Below are positions 1 to 11,303 of a stretch of 64,000 nt of DNA, piece by piece; positions within the stretch are counted from its first letter, which is position 1, and every line of letters begins with the position of its first letter. This DNA comes from Agrobacterium tumefaciens. Its GTDB lineage: Bacteria; Pseudomonadota; Alphaproteobacteria; Rhizobiales; Rhizobiaceae. A model generated the notes under the pieces. That model had not been told where the DNA came from. It did not search any database and was given only the letters and a program-made list of their open reading frames with translations. The stretch covers positions 806,001 to 870,000 of the forward strand of contig NZ_CP115841.1 of the NCBI RefSeq assembly GCF_013318015.2. The letters run 5' to 3'. Position numbers and translations under genes: made by a program.

Positions 1-531
1 GGCAATCGAGATCGGCACCAGCGACAGCGTGAGCGCCATGGCGATCAGCGAAAATACCACGGGCCCGTCAATGCCGGCGACGGGAATGATATATTGGGCG
101 AGCGTTACGGAACCGAGATCGACGAAACGATAGATGGACAGCGTGCGCGCACGGTTGGAATTCGTCACCTGCGCATTGATCCAGCTTTCGATCGCGGCGA
201 AAAGACAGGCGACCGCAATACCGATGACGAAGCGCATCAACATCCAGAACAAGGGATGAAGAACAAGCGGCATGGCGATCGAGGCGGCCGATGCGACCGC
301 CGCCATGGTGGCGAAGGTGCGGATATGGCCAATCTTGCGCAGAAGGCGCGTCACCGAAATGCAGCCGAGCGCGAATCCGATGCTGTAGGCGGCGCTGATG
401 AGGCCGATGGTGCTGGCCGAAAACCCTTCGGACAGGCCCCGCAGCGCGATATAGGTTCCCTGCAGACCGTTGCCGCCAATCAGAATGCCGGCGGTGACGA
501 GAAGCGGGATAAGAGGTCTGATCTGGCTCAT
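1..531 (-). CDS. MFS transporter, N-terminal part (cut by window edge)
   Basis: The reverse strand is open from an ATG at 531 to the left edge, giving 177 residues that begin [18 protein letters not shown]. The piece has about five hydrophobic membrane segments joined by short basic loops (for example LLRKIGH after the second helix), the pattern of the first half of a 12-helix major facilitator transporter. Residues such as ESWINA resemble the YcaD-like branch. It should sit in the inner membrane as a secondary transporter; substrate unknown. It diverges from aspS, so the 180 bp between the two starts must hold both promoters. Confidence 0.8.
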   Translation of the reverse strand, partial: MSQIRPLIPLLVTAGILIGGNGLQGTYIALRGLSEGFSASTIGLISAAYSIGFALGCISVTRLLRKIGHIRTFATMAAVASAASIAMPLVLHPLFWMLMRFVIGIAVACLFAAIESWINAQVTNSNRARTLSIYRFVDLGSVTLAQYIIPVAGIDGPVVFSLIAMALTLSLVPISIA

Positions 532-711
532 TGCGGGCCGACTCGGTTTGGCGGGCTGAATAAGCACTATCTAAAGCGAAGGCGCGCGAAAGGACAGGCT
601 GAACGCGACATTGTTGTGCTTTGCCTTGACAAATCGGGCTGGTCATGCGCTTTTCCGGCAAATTTCGACAGTGCCGCCCATCTGGCCCACGACACGCTCC
701 AGGATATTAAA

Positions 712-2499
712 ATGCATCGTTACCGCAGCCACACCTGTGCCGCTCTCCGCAAGTCCGACGTCGGCGAAACCGTTCGCCTTTCCGGTTGGGTTCATCGCGT
801 GCGAGATCATGGCGGCGTTCTCTTCATCGACCTTCGCGACCACTACGGCATTACCCAGGTCGTGGCCGACCCCGATAGCCCGGCCTTCAAGGTTGCCGAG
901 ACGGTGCGCGGTGAATGGGTGATCCGCATTGACGGTCTCGTCAAGGCGCGGTCCGAGGACACCATCAACAAGGGCATGGCCACTGGCGAGATCGAGCTTT
1001 ATGCGCAGGAGATCGAGGTTCTGGGCGTTGCTAAGGAACTGCCGCTGCCCGTCTTCGGTGAGCCTGAATATCCCGAAGATGTTCGCCTGAAGTATCGCTT
1101 CCTCGACCTGCGCCGCGAAACCCTGCACAAGAACATCGTCAAGCGCACGCAGATCATCTCCTCCATGCGCAAGGGTATGGGCGATCTGGGCTTTGCCGAA
1201 TATACGACGCCGATCCTCACCGCATCCTCGCCGGAAGGCGCGCGCGACTTCCTCGTTCCCTCGCGCATCCACGAAGGCCAGTTCTTCGCGCTGCCGCAGG
1301 CCCCTCAGCAGTACAAGCAGCTTCTGATGGTGGCCGGTTTCGACCGCTACTTCCAGATCGCTCCATGCTTCCGCGATGAAGACCCGCGTGCAGACCGTCT
1401 GCCGGGCGAATTCTACCAGCTCGACGTCGAAATGAGCTTCGTGACCCAGGAAGACGTCTGGACCACGATGGAGCCGATGATGACGGCCGTTTTCGAACAG
1501 TTTGCCGAAGGCAAGCCGGTGACGAAAGAATGGCCGCGCATTCCCTATGACGAATCGATCCGTAAATACGGCTCCGACAAGCCGGACCTGCGCAACCCGA
1601 TTGTCATGGAAGCCGTGACCGAACATTTTGATGGCTCGGGCTTCAAGGTTTTCGCCAACATGATCGCCTCCAACCCCAAGGTGCAGGTCTGGGCTATCCC
1701 GGCCAAGACCGGTGGGTCGCGTGCATTCTGCGATCGCATGAACGCCTGGGCGCAGAGCCAGGGCCAGCCGGGCCTCGGCTACATCTTCTGGAAGGAAGAA
1801 GAAGGCAAGGTCGCCGGCTCCGGTCCGCTTGCCAAGAACATCGGCGAGGAACGCACTGAGGCGCTGCGCCAGCAGCTTGGCCTTGAGGCGGGCGACGCCT
1901 GCTTCTTCGTCGCGGGCGATCCCGCCAAGTTCTACAAGTTTGCCGGCGAGGCGCGCACCCGTGCCGCCGACGAGCTGAACCTGATTGACCGCGACCGTTT
2001 CGAAATGTGCTGGATCGTCGATTTCCCCTTCTTCGAATACAACGACGAAGAAAAGAAGATCGATTTCGCCCACAACCCCTTCTCCATGCCGCAGGGTGGA
2101 ATGGAAGCGCTGGAAGGGCAGGATCCGCTCTCCATCAAGGCTTTCCAGTATGACGCGGTCTGCAACGGCTTCGAAATCGCCTCCGGCTCTATCCGTAACC
2201 AGTCGCCCGAGCTGATGGTCAAGGCTTTTGAAAAGGTCGGCCTGTCGCAGAGCGACGTGGAAGAGCGCTTCGGCGGTCTCTACCGCGCCTTCCAGTACGG
2301 TGCGCCTCCGCATGGCGGTTGCGCCTTCGGTATCGACCGCGTGGTCATGCTTCTGGTTGGTGCGAAGAACCTGCGCGAAATCACGCTGTTCCCGATGAAC
2401 CAGCAGGCACAGGACCTGTTGATGAACGCGCCGTCCGCGGCAACGCCGACCCAGCTTCGCGAGTTGGCGCTGCGCGTGGTTCCGTCCAAGAAGGACTGA
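712..2499 (+). CDS. aspS: aspartyl-tRNA synthetase
   Basis: Charges tRNA-Asp with aspartate in the cytoplasm. The 595-residue product has the usual bacterial AspRS layout: an N-terminal OB-fold anticodon-binding domain (about residues 1-105), a class II catalytic core with motif 2 ([10 protein letters not shown]) and motif 3 (GIDRVVML), and the bacterial insertion domain. The reading frame is open upstream to 94, but homologues start at MHRYRSHTC and AGGA at 701-704 precedes the ATG at 712, so that start is chosen. In alphaproteobacteria this enzyme is often non-discriminating and works with GatCAB; that is family knowledge. A rho-independent terminator follows. Confidence 0.96.
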   Translation: MHRYRSHTCAALRKSDVGETVRLSGWVHRVRDHGGVLFIDLRDHYGITQVVADPDSPAFKVAETVRGEWVIRIDGLVKARSEDTINKGMATGEIELYAQEIEVLGVAKELPLPVFGEPEYPEDVRLKYRFLDLRRETLHKNIVKRTQIISSMRKGMGDLGFAEYTTPILTASSPEGARDFLVPSRIHEGQFFALPQAPQQYKQLLMVAGFDRYFQIAPCFRDEDPRADRLPGEFYQLDVEMSFVTQEDVWTTMEPMMTAVFEQFAEGKPVTKEWPRIPYDESIRKYGSDKPDLRNPIVMEAVTEHFDGSGFKVFANMIASNPKVQVWAIPAKTGGSRAFCDRMNAWAQSQGQPGLGYIFWKEEEGKVAGSGPLAKNIGEERTEALRQQLGLEAGDACFFVAGDPAKFYKFAGEARTRAADELNLIDRDRFEMCWIVDFPFFEYNDEEKKIDFAHNPFSMPQGGMEALEGQDPLSIKAFQYDAVCNGFEIASGSIRNQSPELMVKAFEKVGLSQSDVEERFGGLYRAFQYGAPPHGGCAFGIDRVVMLLVGAKNLREITLFPMNQQAQDLLMNAPSAATPTQLRELALRVVPSKKD

Positions 2500-2525
2500 T
2501 CTTAACCGCCACGGGTTTTGAACAT

Positions 2526-2553
2526 AAGGGCTGGCGGCGACGCCGGCCCTTTC
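2526..2553 (+). terminator. rho-independent terminator after aspS
   Basis: A GC-rich stem (AAGGGC-GGCG paired with CGCC-GCCCTT, one bulge, loop GCGA) is followed by a pyrimidine-rich tract, 27 bases after the aspS stop. Confidence 0.75.
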
Positions 2554-2755
2554 TGTTTCTGCAACGAACGTGGGAAAGTCACAATTTTACCGCGAGTTTA
2601 ACGGAATTCCGAACGTAATCAGCCGGAATCCGATCCCAGTATAGTTTTGCGCTCATTTTGGGGACGCAAAGACTATCGGGGATTTTAAACTTGGGACAGC
2701 GCCGGCCGAACTTCGCTTGGGGTTGCGGCGCGATCATATTTATAAGGATTTCAGA

Positions 2756-4210
2756 ATGGCACATGAATCGGAAAAAGACCTCGCCCCGGCCGGTGGGCAG
2801 ATGCCGCCAGCCCCGCCTCGCAACGGCTTCGCCGTCAGCCTGCGCTCACCGGGCGCCAAGTTTCTGATGATCGGTTTCATATCGATGGTTCTGCTCGTAC
2901 CGCTGCTTCTCGTCTGGGCGCTGACGGAAGAGCGCGCCTCGCGGGCCGAGGATGTTTCGGGCCGTATCGCCAGCGGCTGGGGTGGCGATCAGGTGGTGAA
3001 CGGCCCTTATCTCGCCGTGCCCTTCGACGTGGAAAGACGCCGCGAGGTGAACGGCCAGAGCATCGTCGATCGCACGACCGAATGGGCGCTGGTCATGCCG
3101 GAAACGCTTGATGTCACGGCCGATCTGAAGACCGAGGAGAAGCGGCTGTCGATCTACAGCCTGCCGGTCTATAATGGCGACCTTGTCCTCAAAGGCCGGT
3201 TCGGTGCCGGCATCCTTCAGGATCTCGCCCGCTTCTCCGGCACGCCCCGCCTCGACAGCGCCATTCTCGTTCTCAGCATACAGGATATGACCGGCATTCG
3301 CTCGAGCGCCGGTGTCAGGATCGATGGCGGTTCCGTATTGCCGTTCGATCCCGGCATGCGTGATATCTCTGTCATAGCGCCCCGCACGGGTGCGCAGGAC
3401 ATGTCCATCAGGTCCGATGCCGGCGTGCACAGATCGATCGAAAGAGGCCTTGTCGAAAAAGGCTTCGATTTCGATATAGCCTTCTCCCTGAATGGTTCCG
3501 GCAGCTTTGCCGTCGCGCCCGCCGGCCAGACCACCAGTTTGGCGGCCAAGGCCAACTGGCCGCATCCCGGCTTTGAAGGCCTGTTCCTGCCGGAGGAAAA
3601 GACCGTCACAGCCTCGGATTTCACGGCCAACTGGACAATCCCCTATCTCGCAAGGGGCATAGACCGCGTGGTCGAGAGTTCGCGCCTGCCGCTGACCGAC
3701 AGCCTGATGAGGATCAACCTCGTCGAGCCCGTGAAATTCTACCAGATCATCGCCCGGACACTCAAATATTCGATAGGCTTCATCTCTCTGGTGTTCCTGG
3801 CCGTCTTCATCGTCGAACTGAGGGGCGGCAGCAGCGTGCACTGGATCCAGTACGTGCTGACGGGGCTGGCGCTGATCGTTTTCTACGTGCTGCTGCTCGC
3901 ACTTGCGGAACATACGGGCTTCACCATCGCCTATGCTGCGGCGTCGCTTCTGACAGCGCTCCTGATCTCCTCCTATCTCGGAAGCGCAACCGATAGCCGC
4001 CAAAACGGGATAGCCCTGTTCACGGTTCTGGTGGTGGCTTATGGGGTCATGTATCTGGTTCTGAATGAGGATGAATATGCGCTGCTGGCCGGCGCGTTGA
4101 TATCTTTCATCGCCATTGCTGCCACCATGTTCGCAACCCGCAGGGTCGACTGGTCGGGAACCGGCCCAACCCAGCACAACACCAATATTGGTCGCAGCGA
4201 AGCCTCGTAA
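2756..4210 (+). CDS. creD: CreD-family inner membrane protein
   Basis: The 484-residue protein has a proline-rich cytoplasmic N-terminus, one membrane segment at about residues 36-56, a large periplasmic domain to about residue 335, and about five C-terminal membrane helices. This is the layout of CreD (inner membrane protein of the E. coli CreBC regulon, linked to envelope integrity and colicin E2 tolerance). The ATG at 2756 is chosen because AAGGA at 2744-2748 lies 7 bases upstream; an in-frame GTG/ATG further upstream lacks a comparable ribosome site. No creBC two-component genes are adjacent, so regulation is not evident. The biochemical activity of the family is unknown. Confidence 0.85.
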   Translation: MAHESEKDLAPAGGQMPPAPPRNGFAVSLRSPGAKFLMIGFISMVLLVPLLLVWALTEERASRAEDVSGRIASGWGGDQVVNGPYLAVPFDVERRREVNGQSIVDRTTEWALVMPETLDVTADLKTEEKRLSIYSLPVYNGDLVLKGRFGAGILQDLARFSGTPRLDSAILVLSIQDMTGIRSSAGVRIDGGSVLPFDPGMRDISVIAPRTGAQDMSIRSDAGVHRSIERGLVEKGFDFDIAFSLNGSGSFAVAPAGQTTSLAAKANWPHPGFEGLFLPEEKTVTASDFTANWTIPYLARGIDRVVESSRLPLTDSLMRINLVEPVKFYQIIARTLKYSIGFISLVFLAVFIVELRGGSSVHWIQYVLTGLALIVFYVLLLALAEHTGFTIAYAAASLLTALLISSYLGSATDSRQNGIALFTVLVVAYGVMYLVLNEDEYALLAGALISFIAIAATMFATRRVDWSGTGPTQHNTNIGRSEAS

Positions 4211-4232
4211 GGCGCATCGCCAGCATCGAAAG

Positions 4233-4262
4233 GCGGGCAGACAACTTGCTGCCCGCTTTTTT
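4233..4262 (+). terminator. rho-independent terminator after creD
   Basis: Perfect 8-bp stem GCGGGCAG/CTGCCCGC with an 8-base loop, followed by six T residues. Confidence 0.9.
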
Positions 4263-4416
4263 GCCGTCTATAGGTGGAGCATTCACCACGGACCCGGTGA
4301 AATTCCGGGTGGCTCTTCTGGCCGCCGATCCGCCAGACAACGCAAAGCACCGACATTCTTTTTCAATCTACCGGACATGTTTCCGGCCGGTGCGTCATAC
4401 TTTGCGAAAAAATCAA

Positions 4417-5898
4417 ATGAACAGATTTCAGACTTACAGACGTGAGTGGTTTTCCAATATTCGCGGCGATGTGCTTTCCGGCATCGTCGTCGCACTCGCG
4501 CTCATTCCCGAAGCAATCGGCTTTTCCGTCATCGCCGGCGTCGATCCGAAGGTGGGGTTGTTTGCTTCTTTCGCCATTGCCTGCGTCTGCGCCTTCACCG
4601 GTGGCCGTCCGGGCATGATTTCCGCGGCAACCGCCGCCACAGCCGTCCTGATGGTGACGCTGGTGAAGGAACACGGCCTGCAATATCTCTTTGCTGCGAC
4701 CATCCTCATGGGTGTGCTGCAGATCGCTGCGGGCTTTGCAAGGCTCGGGCGGGTGATGCGCTTCGTCTCTCGCTCGGTCATGACCGGCTTCGTCAATGCA
4801 CTGGCGATCCTGATCTTCATGGCGCAATTGCCCGAGCTGATAGGCGTGCCTATCGCAACATACGTCATGATCGCGGCTGGTCTTGCGATCATCTATCTCT
4901 TCCCGCTGGTCACTAAAATCATCCCGTCGCCGCTGGTCGCCATCGTCGTTTTGACCTGCGTGGCGGTGTTTTTCGGCATGGATATCCGCACCGTCGGCAA
5001 TCTCGGTGAGCTGCCCTCGACACTGCCGGTCTTCGCCCTGCCACAGGTGCCGCTGACTTTCGAAACGCTGCAGATCATCTTTCCCTATTCCGCAGCGCTG
5101 GCTGCCGTCGGTCTCCTGGAATCCCTGCTGACGGCACAGATCGTCGACGACATGACGGATACCGGCAGCAACAAGAGCCGGGAATGCATCGGGCAGGGGA
5201 CAGGCAACATCGCCTCCGCGCTGATCGGCGGGATGGGCGGCTGCGCCATGATCGGCCAGTCGGTCATCAACGTCAGATCCGGCGGCAGGGGCAGGCTCTC
5301 CACCTTTGTGGCGGGCGCCTTCCTGCTGTTCCTCATTCTGGTGCTGGATGATCTTGTCCGCATCATTCCAATGGCCGCTCTTGTGGCTGTCATGATCATG
5401 GTTTCAATCGGCACCTTCTCGTGGCGTTCGATTCTCGATCTCAGCCGCAATCCACCGTCTTCCAGCATCGTCATGCTGGTAACGGTCGGGACCGTGCTGG
5501 CGACCCATGATCTCGCAAAAGGCGTGCTCGCAGGCGTGCTTCTCTCCGGCGTGTTTTTCGCGGGGAAGGTTTCAAAACTCTTCCACGTTCGTCCAGAGCT
5601 TGTCGCGGATGGTCGGCACCGCATCTACCGCGTCGATGGGCAGATTTTCTTCGCCTCGACGGAGAGCTTCATCGCCGCCTTCGATTTTGCCGAAGACGTG
5701 GAAACGGTCACCATCGACGTCACACAGGCGCATCTGTGGGATATCTCGGCTGTCGGTGCGCTGGACAAGGTCGTGCTGAAATTCCGCAAGACCGGCAAGA
5801 CGGTCGAGGTGATCGGCGTCAACGAAGCGAGCGCCCATATGATCGACCGTTTCGCCCTGCACGACAAGCAGGATGGAGCGACAGCCTCAATCCACTGA
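4417..5898 (+). CDS. SulP-family anion transporter with C-terminal STAS domain
   Basis: A 493-residue integral membrane protein with 10-12 hydrophobic segments from residue 20 to about 385, including the SulP signatures [13 protein letters not shown] and [15 protein letters not shown], then a cytoplasmic STAS domain (about 400-485) holding [13 protein letters not shown]. SulP proteins import sulfate, bicarbonate or dicarboxylates; the substrate here cannot be told from sequence. The start at [12 protein letters not shown] matches the usual short N-terminus; the ribosome site is weak, and longer in-frame starts exist upstream but run into the creD terminator. Shares a bidirectional terminator with the convergent gene downstream. 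Confidence 0.9.
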   Translation: MNRFQTYRREWFSNIRGDVLSGIVVALALIPEAIGFSVIAGVDPKVGLFASFAIACVCAFTGGRPGMISAATAATAVLMVTLVKEHGLQYLFAATILMGVLQIAAGFARLGRVMRFVSRSVMTGFVNALAILIFMAQLPELIGVPIATYVMIAAGLAIIYLFPLVTKIIPSPLVAIVVLTCVAVFFGMDIRTVGNLGELPSTLPVFALPQVPLTFETLQIIFPYSAALAAVGLLESLLTAQIVDDMTDTGSNKSRECIGQGTGNIASALIGGMGGCAMIGQSVINVRSGGRGRLSTFVAGAFLLFLILVLDDLVRIIPMAALVAVMIMVSIGTFSWRSILDLSRNPPSSSIVMLVTVGTVLATHDLAKGVLAGVLLSGVFFAGKVSKLFHVRPELVADGRHRIYRVDGQIFFASTESFIAAFDFAEDVETVTIDVTQAHLWDISAVGALDKVVLKFRKTGKTVEVIGVNEASAHMIDRFALHDKQDGATASIH

Positions 5899-5906
5899 CC
5901 AGAAGT

Positions 5907-5936
5907 AAAAAGCCCCGGCGTAACCGGGGCTTTTTG
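5907..5936. terminator. bidirectional rho-independent terminator
   Basis: AAAAAGCCCCGG/CCGGGGCTTTTT stem with a short GTAA-type loop lies between two convergent genes and has A and T runs on both sides, so it can work in both directions. Confidence 0.92.
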
Positions 5937-5941
5937 TTGTG

Positions 5942-7132
5942 CTATTCGTTTGCCGTCACCGTGACGCCGAGCATTGTCGGCAGGGTGTTCGGTGCACCCA
6001 TGGCGGCGCCCATGATCATCGGGAAGGGAACCGGCTTTTCCGGTTCGGCCGAGATGGAGAAGCTCTTCGGATTGTCGATATAGGCGTTGATCGCAGCCGA
6101 CACCATGTTCTGCAATTCCGGAACGTTGAGCGAAGCCATCATGATGGGCGCCATGCCCTTGATGGTCTGGGAAAGCTGATCGCTGGTCATACCCTGCTGG
6201 CTTGCAGCGTAGTCGATGGCGCGCTTGGTGATGCTGGCATCTTCGAAGCTGATTTCGGCATTAACGAAGGAAAGCTGCTGCATCAGGCCGAGCATGGCAA
6301 GGCCCGCTGCCTGTTCCGCCTGTTCCTTGTTCGGATTTGCAGCCTGCGCCTTCACCGTCTCCTGCATCGATTTGATGAAGGCGAGTGTGTAACCGGAGAA
6401 ACCGAACGACATGTTGAGACGGCCGACCTTGTCGAGGTCGATGGCATATTCCTCGACGTCTACGGTGCCGGAGGCAACTTCCCAGCTTCCGCTCATGGTC
6501 ATGTTGCCGGAAAGGGCCTGCAGATTGAGCTTTTCAATTGCGTCCTTCGTGGCCGGATCGTTGACTTCGCTGAGATCGGCTTTGAAGCCGGATGCGTCGA
6601 GATCGAAGCCGATCGAGGCCTTGTCGTCGCTGACGGACATCGTTGCGCTGCTTTCCTCGAGCGAGAAAGCCTGCTTGCCGTCGATGGAAACGGAAATCGG
6701 ACCGCTATGCGCCTCGTCGTAGAACATCAGCGCATCAATCGTGCCCGTCGTCGCATCTGCAGGGATGGTGAGACCTGACATGTAGATGTCGTTAGCCTTG
6801 ATCTCCACGTTTTCCTGCTTGTAATCGACATTGTCGAAACGCGCGTTCTTGATCTTGTAGGCGCCGTTGTTTTCCTCGACGCCTTCAAGGGTGACGTTGC
6901 CGACCGGAATTTTTTTGGCCGGATCGGCAGCCGCATTAAAGGTTACGCCGTTCAGCGTCACCGTGTCGCCGTTGACTGCGACGGATCCTGCGGCGATTTC
7001 ACCGCCCTGCGCGGCGTAGGCGGCGTTGATCTTTTTCAGAACGTCGTTGCCATCCAGTGCGAATGCCGGTGCGGAAAGCGCGAGAAGCGCGGCACTTGCG
7101 AAAAGAATCTGCCGGGTGGATTTCAGTCTCAT
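5942..7132 (-). CDS. exported protein of unknown function (396 aa)
   Basis: The protein starts with a clear Sec signal peptide (basic MRLKSTR, hydrophobic core, likely cleavage after SAPAFA, residue 25). The mature part is rich in short hydrophobic beta-like stretches (VAVNGDTVTLNGVTF, VNDPATKDAIEKL) and ends ... PTMLGVTVTANE, without membrane helices. It should be periplasmic. A ribosome site (GAGGGAAGAA, reverse strand) precedes the ATG at 7132. I do not recognise a defined domain. It is transcribed alone, divergent from parC. Confidence 0.82.
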   Translation of the reverse strand: MRLKSTRQILFASAALLALSAPAFALDGNDVLKKINAAYAAQGGEIAAGSVAVNGDTVTLNGVTFNAAADPAKKIPVGNVTLEGVEENNGAYKIKNARFDNVDYKQENVEIKANDIYMSGLTIPADATTGTIDALMFYDEAHSGPISVSIDGKQAFSLEESSATMSVSDDKASIGFDLDASGFKADLSEVNDPATKDAIEKLNLQALSGNMTMSGSWEVASGTVDVEEYAIDLDKVGRLNMSFGFSGYTLAFIKSMQETVKAQAANPNKEQAEQAAGLAMLGLMQQLSFVNAEISFEDASITKRAIDYAASQQGMTSDQLSQTIKGMAPIMMASLNVPELQNMVSAAINAYIDNPKSFSISAEPEKPVPFPMIMGAAMGAPNTLPTMLGVTVTANE

Positions 7133-7362
7133 AGTGTTTCTTCCCTCAATGTGCGGATGTGCACCGTGTTCTAAATGTGAATGGTGACATTTATATTCGC
7201 GATTATTCAAAGGTCTACAGGATTTAGATCGATTCGTATGACGGTGGCATTGCGGCATTCGCAACGCAGTTAATAAAAATCCTCACAAAAGGCATCGTTT
7301 CGTCCACAGCCGAGACCCCCGAATTCCTTGCCGGGAATCGGCATTTCCGCTAGTCAAGCACC

Positions 7363-9615
7363 ATGGGAAAAAATCTTGTACCTCCGTCAGGCGGAGACGA
7401 TAACATTCATCCGGTCGATTTGAAGGCGGCGCTTGAAGAGCGCTACCTCGCTTACGCCTTGTCCACGATCATGCATCGTGCGCTGCCGGATGTGCGCGAC
7501 GGACTGAAGCCGGTTCACCGCCGCATCATCCACGCCATGAGCGAAATGGGCATCCGCCCCAACTCGGCTTTCAAGAAATGCGCCCGTATCGTCGGTGACG
7601 TTATCGGTAAGTTCCATCCGCATGGCGACCAGTCGGTCTACGATGCGCTGGTCCGTCTCGCGCAGGATTTCTCGCAGCGTTATCCGATCGTGGACGGGCA
7701 GGGCAATTTCGGCAATATCGATGGCGACGGCGCCGCCGCCTATCGTTATACCGAAGCACGCATGACCGATGTGGCAGCGCTGCTGCTCGAAGGCATCGGC
7801 GAGGACGCGGTTGACTTCCGCGCTACCTATAATGAGGAAGATGAGGAGCCGGTCGTCCTCCCGGGCGCGTTCCCCAATCTGCTTGCCAACGGTGCCTCCG
7901 GCATTGCCGTCGGCATGGCGACGTCCATCCCGCCGCACAACGCCCATGAACTGTGCGACGCAGCTCTGCATCTCATCAAGCATCCGGATGCGACGGTTGA
8001 AAAGCTGGTGGAATTCATTCCCGGCCCCGACCTGCCGACCGGCGGCGTGATCATCGAAAGCCGCGAGAACATTCTCGAAGCCTATAAGACCGGGCGCGGT
8101 GGTTTCCGCGTGCGCGCCAAATGGGAAACGGAAGACCTCGGACGTGGCGGCTATCAGATCGTCATCACCGAAATCCCGTTCCAGGTGCAGAAATCGCGGC
8201 TGATCGAAAAGATCGCCGAGCTGCTGCTCGCCCGCAAACTGCCGCTGCTTGAGGATGTCCGCGACGAATCGGCCGAAGACGTGCGTATCGTGCTGGTTCC
8301 GAAAAACCGTACCGTCGACGCGACGTTGCTGATGGAATCGCTGTTCCGTCTGTCCGACCTTGAAAGCCGCCTGCCGCTCAACATGAACGTACTGTCGCTT
8401 GGCAGGGTGCCGAAGGTCATGGCGCTGAACGAGGTGCTGAGCGAATGGTTGGCACATCGCAAGGACGTGCTGGTCCGCCGTTCCCGCCATCGTCTCGCGG
8501 CCATCGATCGCAGGCTCGAGATTTTGGGCGGCCTGCTGGTCGCCTATCTCAATCTCGATGAGGTGATCCGTATCATCCGCGAGGAGGACGAGCCGAAACA
8601 GGTGATGATGGCCAAGTGGTCACTCACCGATAATCAGGCCGAAGCCATCCTCAACATGCGTCTGCGCAATCTGCGCAAGCTCGAGGAATTCGAAATCCGC
8701 AAGGAGTTCGACGAACTCAGCAGCGAGAAGGCTGAAATCGAGGGGCTGCTCGCCTCCGATGAAAAGCAGTGGCAGACCGTCGCCTGGGAAATCGGCGAGG
8801 TCAAAAAGAAATATGCCAAGGCAACGGAGATCGGCCGTCGCCGCACGCAGTTTGCGGATGCGCCGGATGCCGACATCGAGGCCATCCAGCAGGCGATGAT
8901 CGAAAAGGAACCAGTCACCATCGTCATCTCGCAGAAGGGGTGGATCAGGGCGCTCAAGGGGCATATGTCCGATACGTCGGCTCTCACCTTCAAGGAGGGC
9001 GATGGCCCGAAGCTCGCCTTCCCGGCGCAGACGACCGACAAGTTGCTGCTGTTGACCACCGGCGGCAAGGCCTACACGCTCGGCGCAGACAAGCTGCCGG
9101 GCGGTCGCGGCCATGGCGAGCCGATCCGCATCATGGTCGATATGGAGAACGATCAGGACATCCTGACGGCCTTCGTTCACGATCCGTCGCGCAAGCTTCT
9201 GCTCGTCTCGACTGGCGGCAACGGCTTCATCGTGGCCGAAAGCGAAATGGTCGCAAATACCCGCAAGGGCAAGCAGATCATGAATGTCGCCATGCCTGAC
9301 GAAGCCAAGCTCGCCGTACCTGTTACGGGCGACCATGTCGCCGTCGTTGGCGAAAACCGCAAGCTTCTGGCTTTCCCGCTGTCGCAGGTGCCGGAAATGT
9401 CACGCGGCAAGGGCGTGCGCCTGCAACGCTACAAGGACGGCGGCGTCGTTGATGTGAAATGTTTCGCGCTCGCAGACGGCTTGAGCTGGTCCGACACGGC
9501 CGGGCGCCTCTTCACCAAGGTCGGTGAGGAATTGCGCGAATGGCTGGCAGACCGCGCCACAGTAGGCCGCACCGTACCGAAGGGCTTTCCGCGTAGCGGG
9601 AAATTTGGCGGGTAA
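7363..9615 (+). CDS. parC: DNA topoisomerase IV subunit A
   Basis: Decatenates daughter chromosomes together with ParE. The 750-residue length, the breakage-reunion domain with catalytic Tyr129 ([10 protein letters not shown]), and a degenerate C-terminal beta-propeller lacking a clear GyrA box all fit ParC rather than GyrA. The quinolone-resistance region reads [10 protein letters not shown]: glutamine takes the place of E. coli Ser80, which from memory is usual in alphaproteobacterial ParC. It starts at the ATG at 7363 and stands alone; parE is not nearby. Confidence 0.95.
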   Translation: MGKNLVPPSGGDDNIHPVDLKAALEERYLAYALSTIMHRALPDVRDGLKPVHRRIIHAMSEMGIRPNSAFKKCARIVGDVIGKFHPHGDQSVYDALVRLAQDFSQRYPIVDGQGNFGNIDGDGAAAYRYTEARMTDVAALLLEGIGEDAVDFRATYNEEDEEPVVLPGAFPNLLANGASGIAVGMATSIPPHNAHELCDAALHLIKHPDATVEKLVEFIPGPDLPTGGVIIESRENILEAYKTGRGGFRVRAKWETEDLGRGGYQIVITEIPFQVQKSRLIEKIAELLLARKLPLLEDVRDESAEDVRIVLVPKNRTVDATLLMESLFRLSDLESRLPLNMNVLSLGRVPKVMALNEVLSEWLAHRKDVLVRRSRHRLAAIDRRLEILGGLLVAYLNLDEVIRIIREEDEPKQVMMAKWSLTDNQAEAILNMRLRNLRKLEEFEIRKEFDELSSEKAEIEGLLASDEKQWQTVAWEIGEVKKKYAKATEIGRRRTQFADAPDADIEAIQQAMIEKEPVTIVISQKGWIRALKGHMSDTSALTFKEGDGPKLAFPAQTTDKLLLLTTGGKAYTLGADKLPGGRGHGEPIRIMVDMENDQDILTAFVHDPSRKLLLVSTGGNGFIVAESEMVANTRKGKQIMNVAMPDEAKLAVPVTGDHVAVVGENRKLLAFPLSQVPEMSRGKGVRLQRYKDGGVVDVKCFALADGLSWSDTAGRLFTKVGEELREWLADRATVGRTVPKGFPRSGKFGG

Positions 9616-9643
9616 ATCCATCCTCTATCGATAGAAACAGAAT

Positions 9644-9675
9644 AAGCGCCGCATATTGAAAGATGTGCGGCGCTT
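9644..9675. terminator. hairpin between parC and the convergent toxin gene
   Basis: AAGCGCCGCA/TGCGGCGCTT stem with a 12-base loop region lies 28 bases after the parC stop and 4 bases before the stop of the convergent toxin gene. The downstream T-run is weak, so termination is likely but not certain. Confidence 0.65.
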
Positions 9676-9679
9676 CCGT

Positions 9680-10069
9680 TTAATCGAGTGGGACGACGTG
9701 GTCCCGTAGAAAAAGATAAACGCCGTCCTCATCAATGTTGCCGGCAGCGACGTCGAGAACAAAAGCGATGACATCAGCTTGCTCGGCGTGGATTTCATGG
9801 CCGTTGATGAACAAGAAGGTGTAGGCCGCTAGAAACGCGGTTCGTTTGTTTCCATCTGAAAATGGGTGGTTGCGGGCTATCCCGTAAAGGTAGGCGGATG
9901 CAAGCCTTAGAGCGTCTTCCTCACCGTAGGCGGCTTTGTGAAGGGGGCGTGCCAAAGCTGCCTCAAGTGCGTTCTCGTCTTTTAGACCTTGCAGGCCACC
10001 ATGTTCAACAAGTTGTTCCCGATGTATTATTTCAATGGAAGTTCGGGACAGCCACTTAATTTTTTTCAT
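9680..10069 (-). CDS. doc: Doc/Fic-family toxin (death-on-curing type)
   Basis: The 129-residue protein carries an intact Fic core motif HPFSDGNKRTA within an all-alpha fold and lacks an obvious inhibitory helix of its own, as in Doc toxins (about 126 residues). Doc phosphorylates EF-Tu, while classical Fic proteins AMPylate; the motif here has Gly where Doc has Ala, so the modification is not certain. The ATG overlaps the antitoxin stop by four bases (ATGA), so translation is coupled. It forms a type II toxin-antitoxin module with the AbrB-type gene upstream. Confidence 0.9.
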   Translation of the reverse strand: MKKIKWLSRTSIEIIHREQLVEHGGLQGLKDENALEAALARPLHKAAYGEEDALRLASAYLYGIARNHPFSDGNKRTAFLAAYTFLFINGHEIHAEQADVIAFVLDVAAGNIDEDGVYLFLRDHVVPLD

Positions 10070-10287
10070 TTTGCGAGTTCTCTCAGCGCCACATGGTATT
10101 TCTTCATGCCGCGCCGGGCAGCTTCAAGCTGCTCGCTCAAATCCGCTTGTTCAGGGACGAGTTCGATGTTCCCGGAGACTTCCCTTAGTTCAAGGGTATC
10201 ACCCGTCTTGAGACCCATGCGATCCAGGACTTCTTTTGGGATGATAATGCCTTCGGAATTACCGATTTTCCGGATTGTGATGTTCAT
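10066..10287 (-). CDS. AbrB/MazE-type antitoxin
   Basis: A 73-residue protein with an N-terminal swapped-hairpin AbrB DNA-binding domain (ITIRKIGNSEGIIIPKEVL) and an acidic C-terminal tail that should wrap the toxin. The ATG at 10287 is chosen because AGGAG lies 8 bases upstream on the reverse strand; an in-frame start 8 codons earlier overlaps the operator. It precedes and overlaps the Doc gene. Pairing Doc with an AbrB-type rather than Phd-type antitoxin is known in alphaproteobacteria. Tandem palindromes just upstream are the likely autoregulatory operator. Confidence 0.88.
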   Translation of the reverse strand: MNITIRKIGNSEGIIIPKEVLDRMGLKTGDTLELREVSGNIELVPEQADLSEQLEAARRGMKKYHVALRELAK

Positions 10288-10300
10288 GACGCCAACTCCT

Positions 10301-10319
10301 GTTATAACCAAGTTATAAC
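10301..10319 (-). promoter_or_regulatory. tandem palindromic operator of the Doc/AbrB module
   Basis: Two copies of the self-complementary octamer GTTATAAC (10301-10308 and 10312-10319) are spaced 11 bp centre to centre, one helical turn, immediately upstream of the antitoxin ribosome site. The octamer also contains a -10-like TATAAC, so binding would block the promoter. Function is inferred. Confidence 0.7.
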
Positions 10320-10359
10320 ATGGTCGTCACGGTGAGACAATGCCGGTGTTGGACTGGAT

Positions 10360-11127
10360 CTATTCGGCTGTCTCTACCGCAGGCAAATAAACCTCCCACC
10401 CACGCGGTGTCAGATGCTCCTGCGGGTGGTAGCGCGTCTTGTAGCCCATCTTTTCAGAACCATCGACCCAGTAGCCGAGATAGACGTGCGGCAGGCCGAG
10501 CGCGCGTGTGCGGGTGATGTGATCCATGATCATGAAAGTGCCGAGCGAGCGCTTTTCTAGATCGGGGTTGAAGAAGGAATAGACCATCGACAGCCCGTCG
10601 CTCATCACATCGCTCAGCGCTACGGCGAGAAGTTCACCTCGTTTGCTGGAATCGATGCCGGAGCCGGGCTCTCGCACACGGTATTCGATGATGCGGGTGT
10701 TGACGTGCGTGTCTTCGATCATGATCGCATAGTCGAGCGCCGACATGTCGGACATGCCGCCTGACTGGTGCCGATGGTCGAGATAGCGGCGAAACAGTGA
10801 GAACTGTTCGGTGGATGGCTCCGCGGCATGAACGGTGGCGACGACATCCTTGTTGATGGAGAGAACGCGCCGCATCGATTTCGTCGGCTGGAACTGTTCG
10901 GCAAGGATGCGCACGGAAACGCAAGCTCGACAGGTTTCGCACGCCGGGCGATAGGCGATGTTCTGTGAACGCCTGAAGCCGCCCTGGGTCAGAAGGTCGT
11001 TCATTTCCGACGCACGCGGGCCGACCAGATGCGTGAAAACCTTCCGCTCCATCTGGTTCGGCAAGTAGGGGCAGGTGGCCGGTGCCGTAAGATAGAATTG
11101 GGGAGAGGGCGTCGCCTGCGTGTTCAT
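10360..11127 (-). CDS. bpt: aspartate/glutamate leucyltransferase (Bpt)
   Basis: The 255-residue protein has the arginyl/leucyl-transferase signature: an N-terminal cysteine-rich stretch (CPYLP ... [10 protein letters not shown]) and a C-terminal GNAT-like half ([15 protein letters not shown]). Bpt transfers leucine from tRNA to proteins with N-terminal Asp or Glu, marking them for ClpS/ClpAP degradation. The start at [17 protein letters not shown] is chosen from family N-termini; GGAGG lies a rather long 13 bases upstream, and in-frame starts further out remain possible. Single gene. Confidence 0.9.
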   Translation of the reverse strand: MNTQATPSPQFYLTAPATCPYLPNQMERKVFTHLVGPRASEMNDLLTQGGFRRSQNIAYRPACETCRACVSVRILAEQFQPTKSMRRVLSINKDVVATVHAAEPSTEQFSLFRRYLDHRHQSGGMSDMSALDYAIMIEDTHVNTRIIEYRVREPGSGIDSSKRGELLAVALSDVMSDGLSMVYSFFNPDLEKRSLGTFMIMDHITRTRALGLPHVYLGYWVDGSEKMGYKTRYHPQEHLTPRGWEVYLPAVETAE

Positions 11128-11303
11128 CGAACCGTGATCGCCTCCTGCGTCTGTTGTGAAAGCGCGCCGCGATTTCACGGGGTGCGGCGACGCTTCAAGC
11201 GACATGCATAATGTCACAGAATGGCAAAATGACGGAAAACGTCAACTGCACCATGCGCTATTTGCCTGATATGCAAGCCACGTTTTCGTGGCTTTCCCTT
11301 ATA

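Noticed and set aside
94..711. Long in-frame extension upstream of aspS
   Set aside because: It runs antisense to the MFS gene, would add about 200 unrelated residues to AspRS, and a ribosome site sits just before 712.
643..2313. 556-codon open frame antisense to aspS
   Set aside because: A shadow of a GC-rich gene: opposite strand of a certain gene, biased composition, no recognisable domain.
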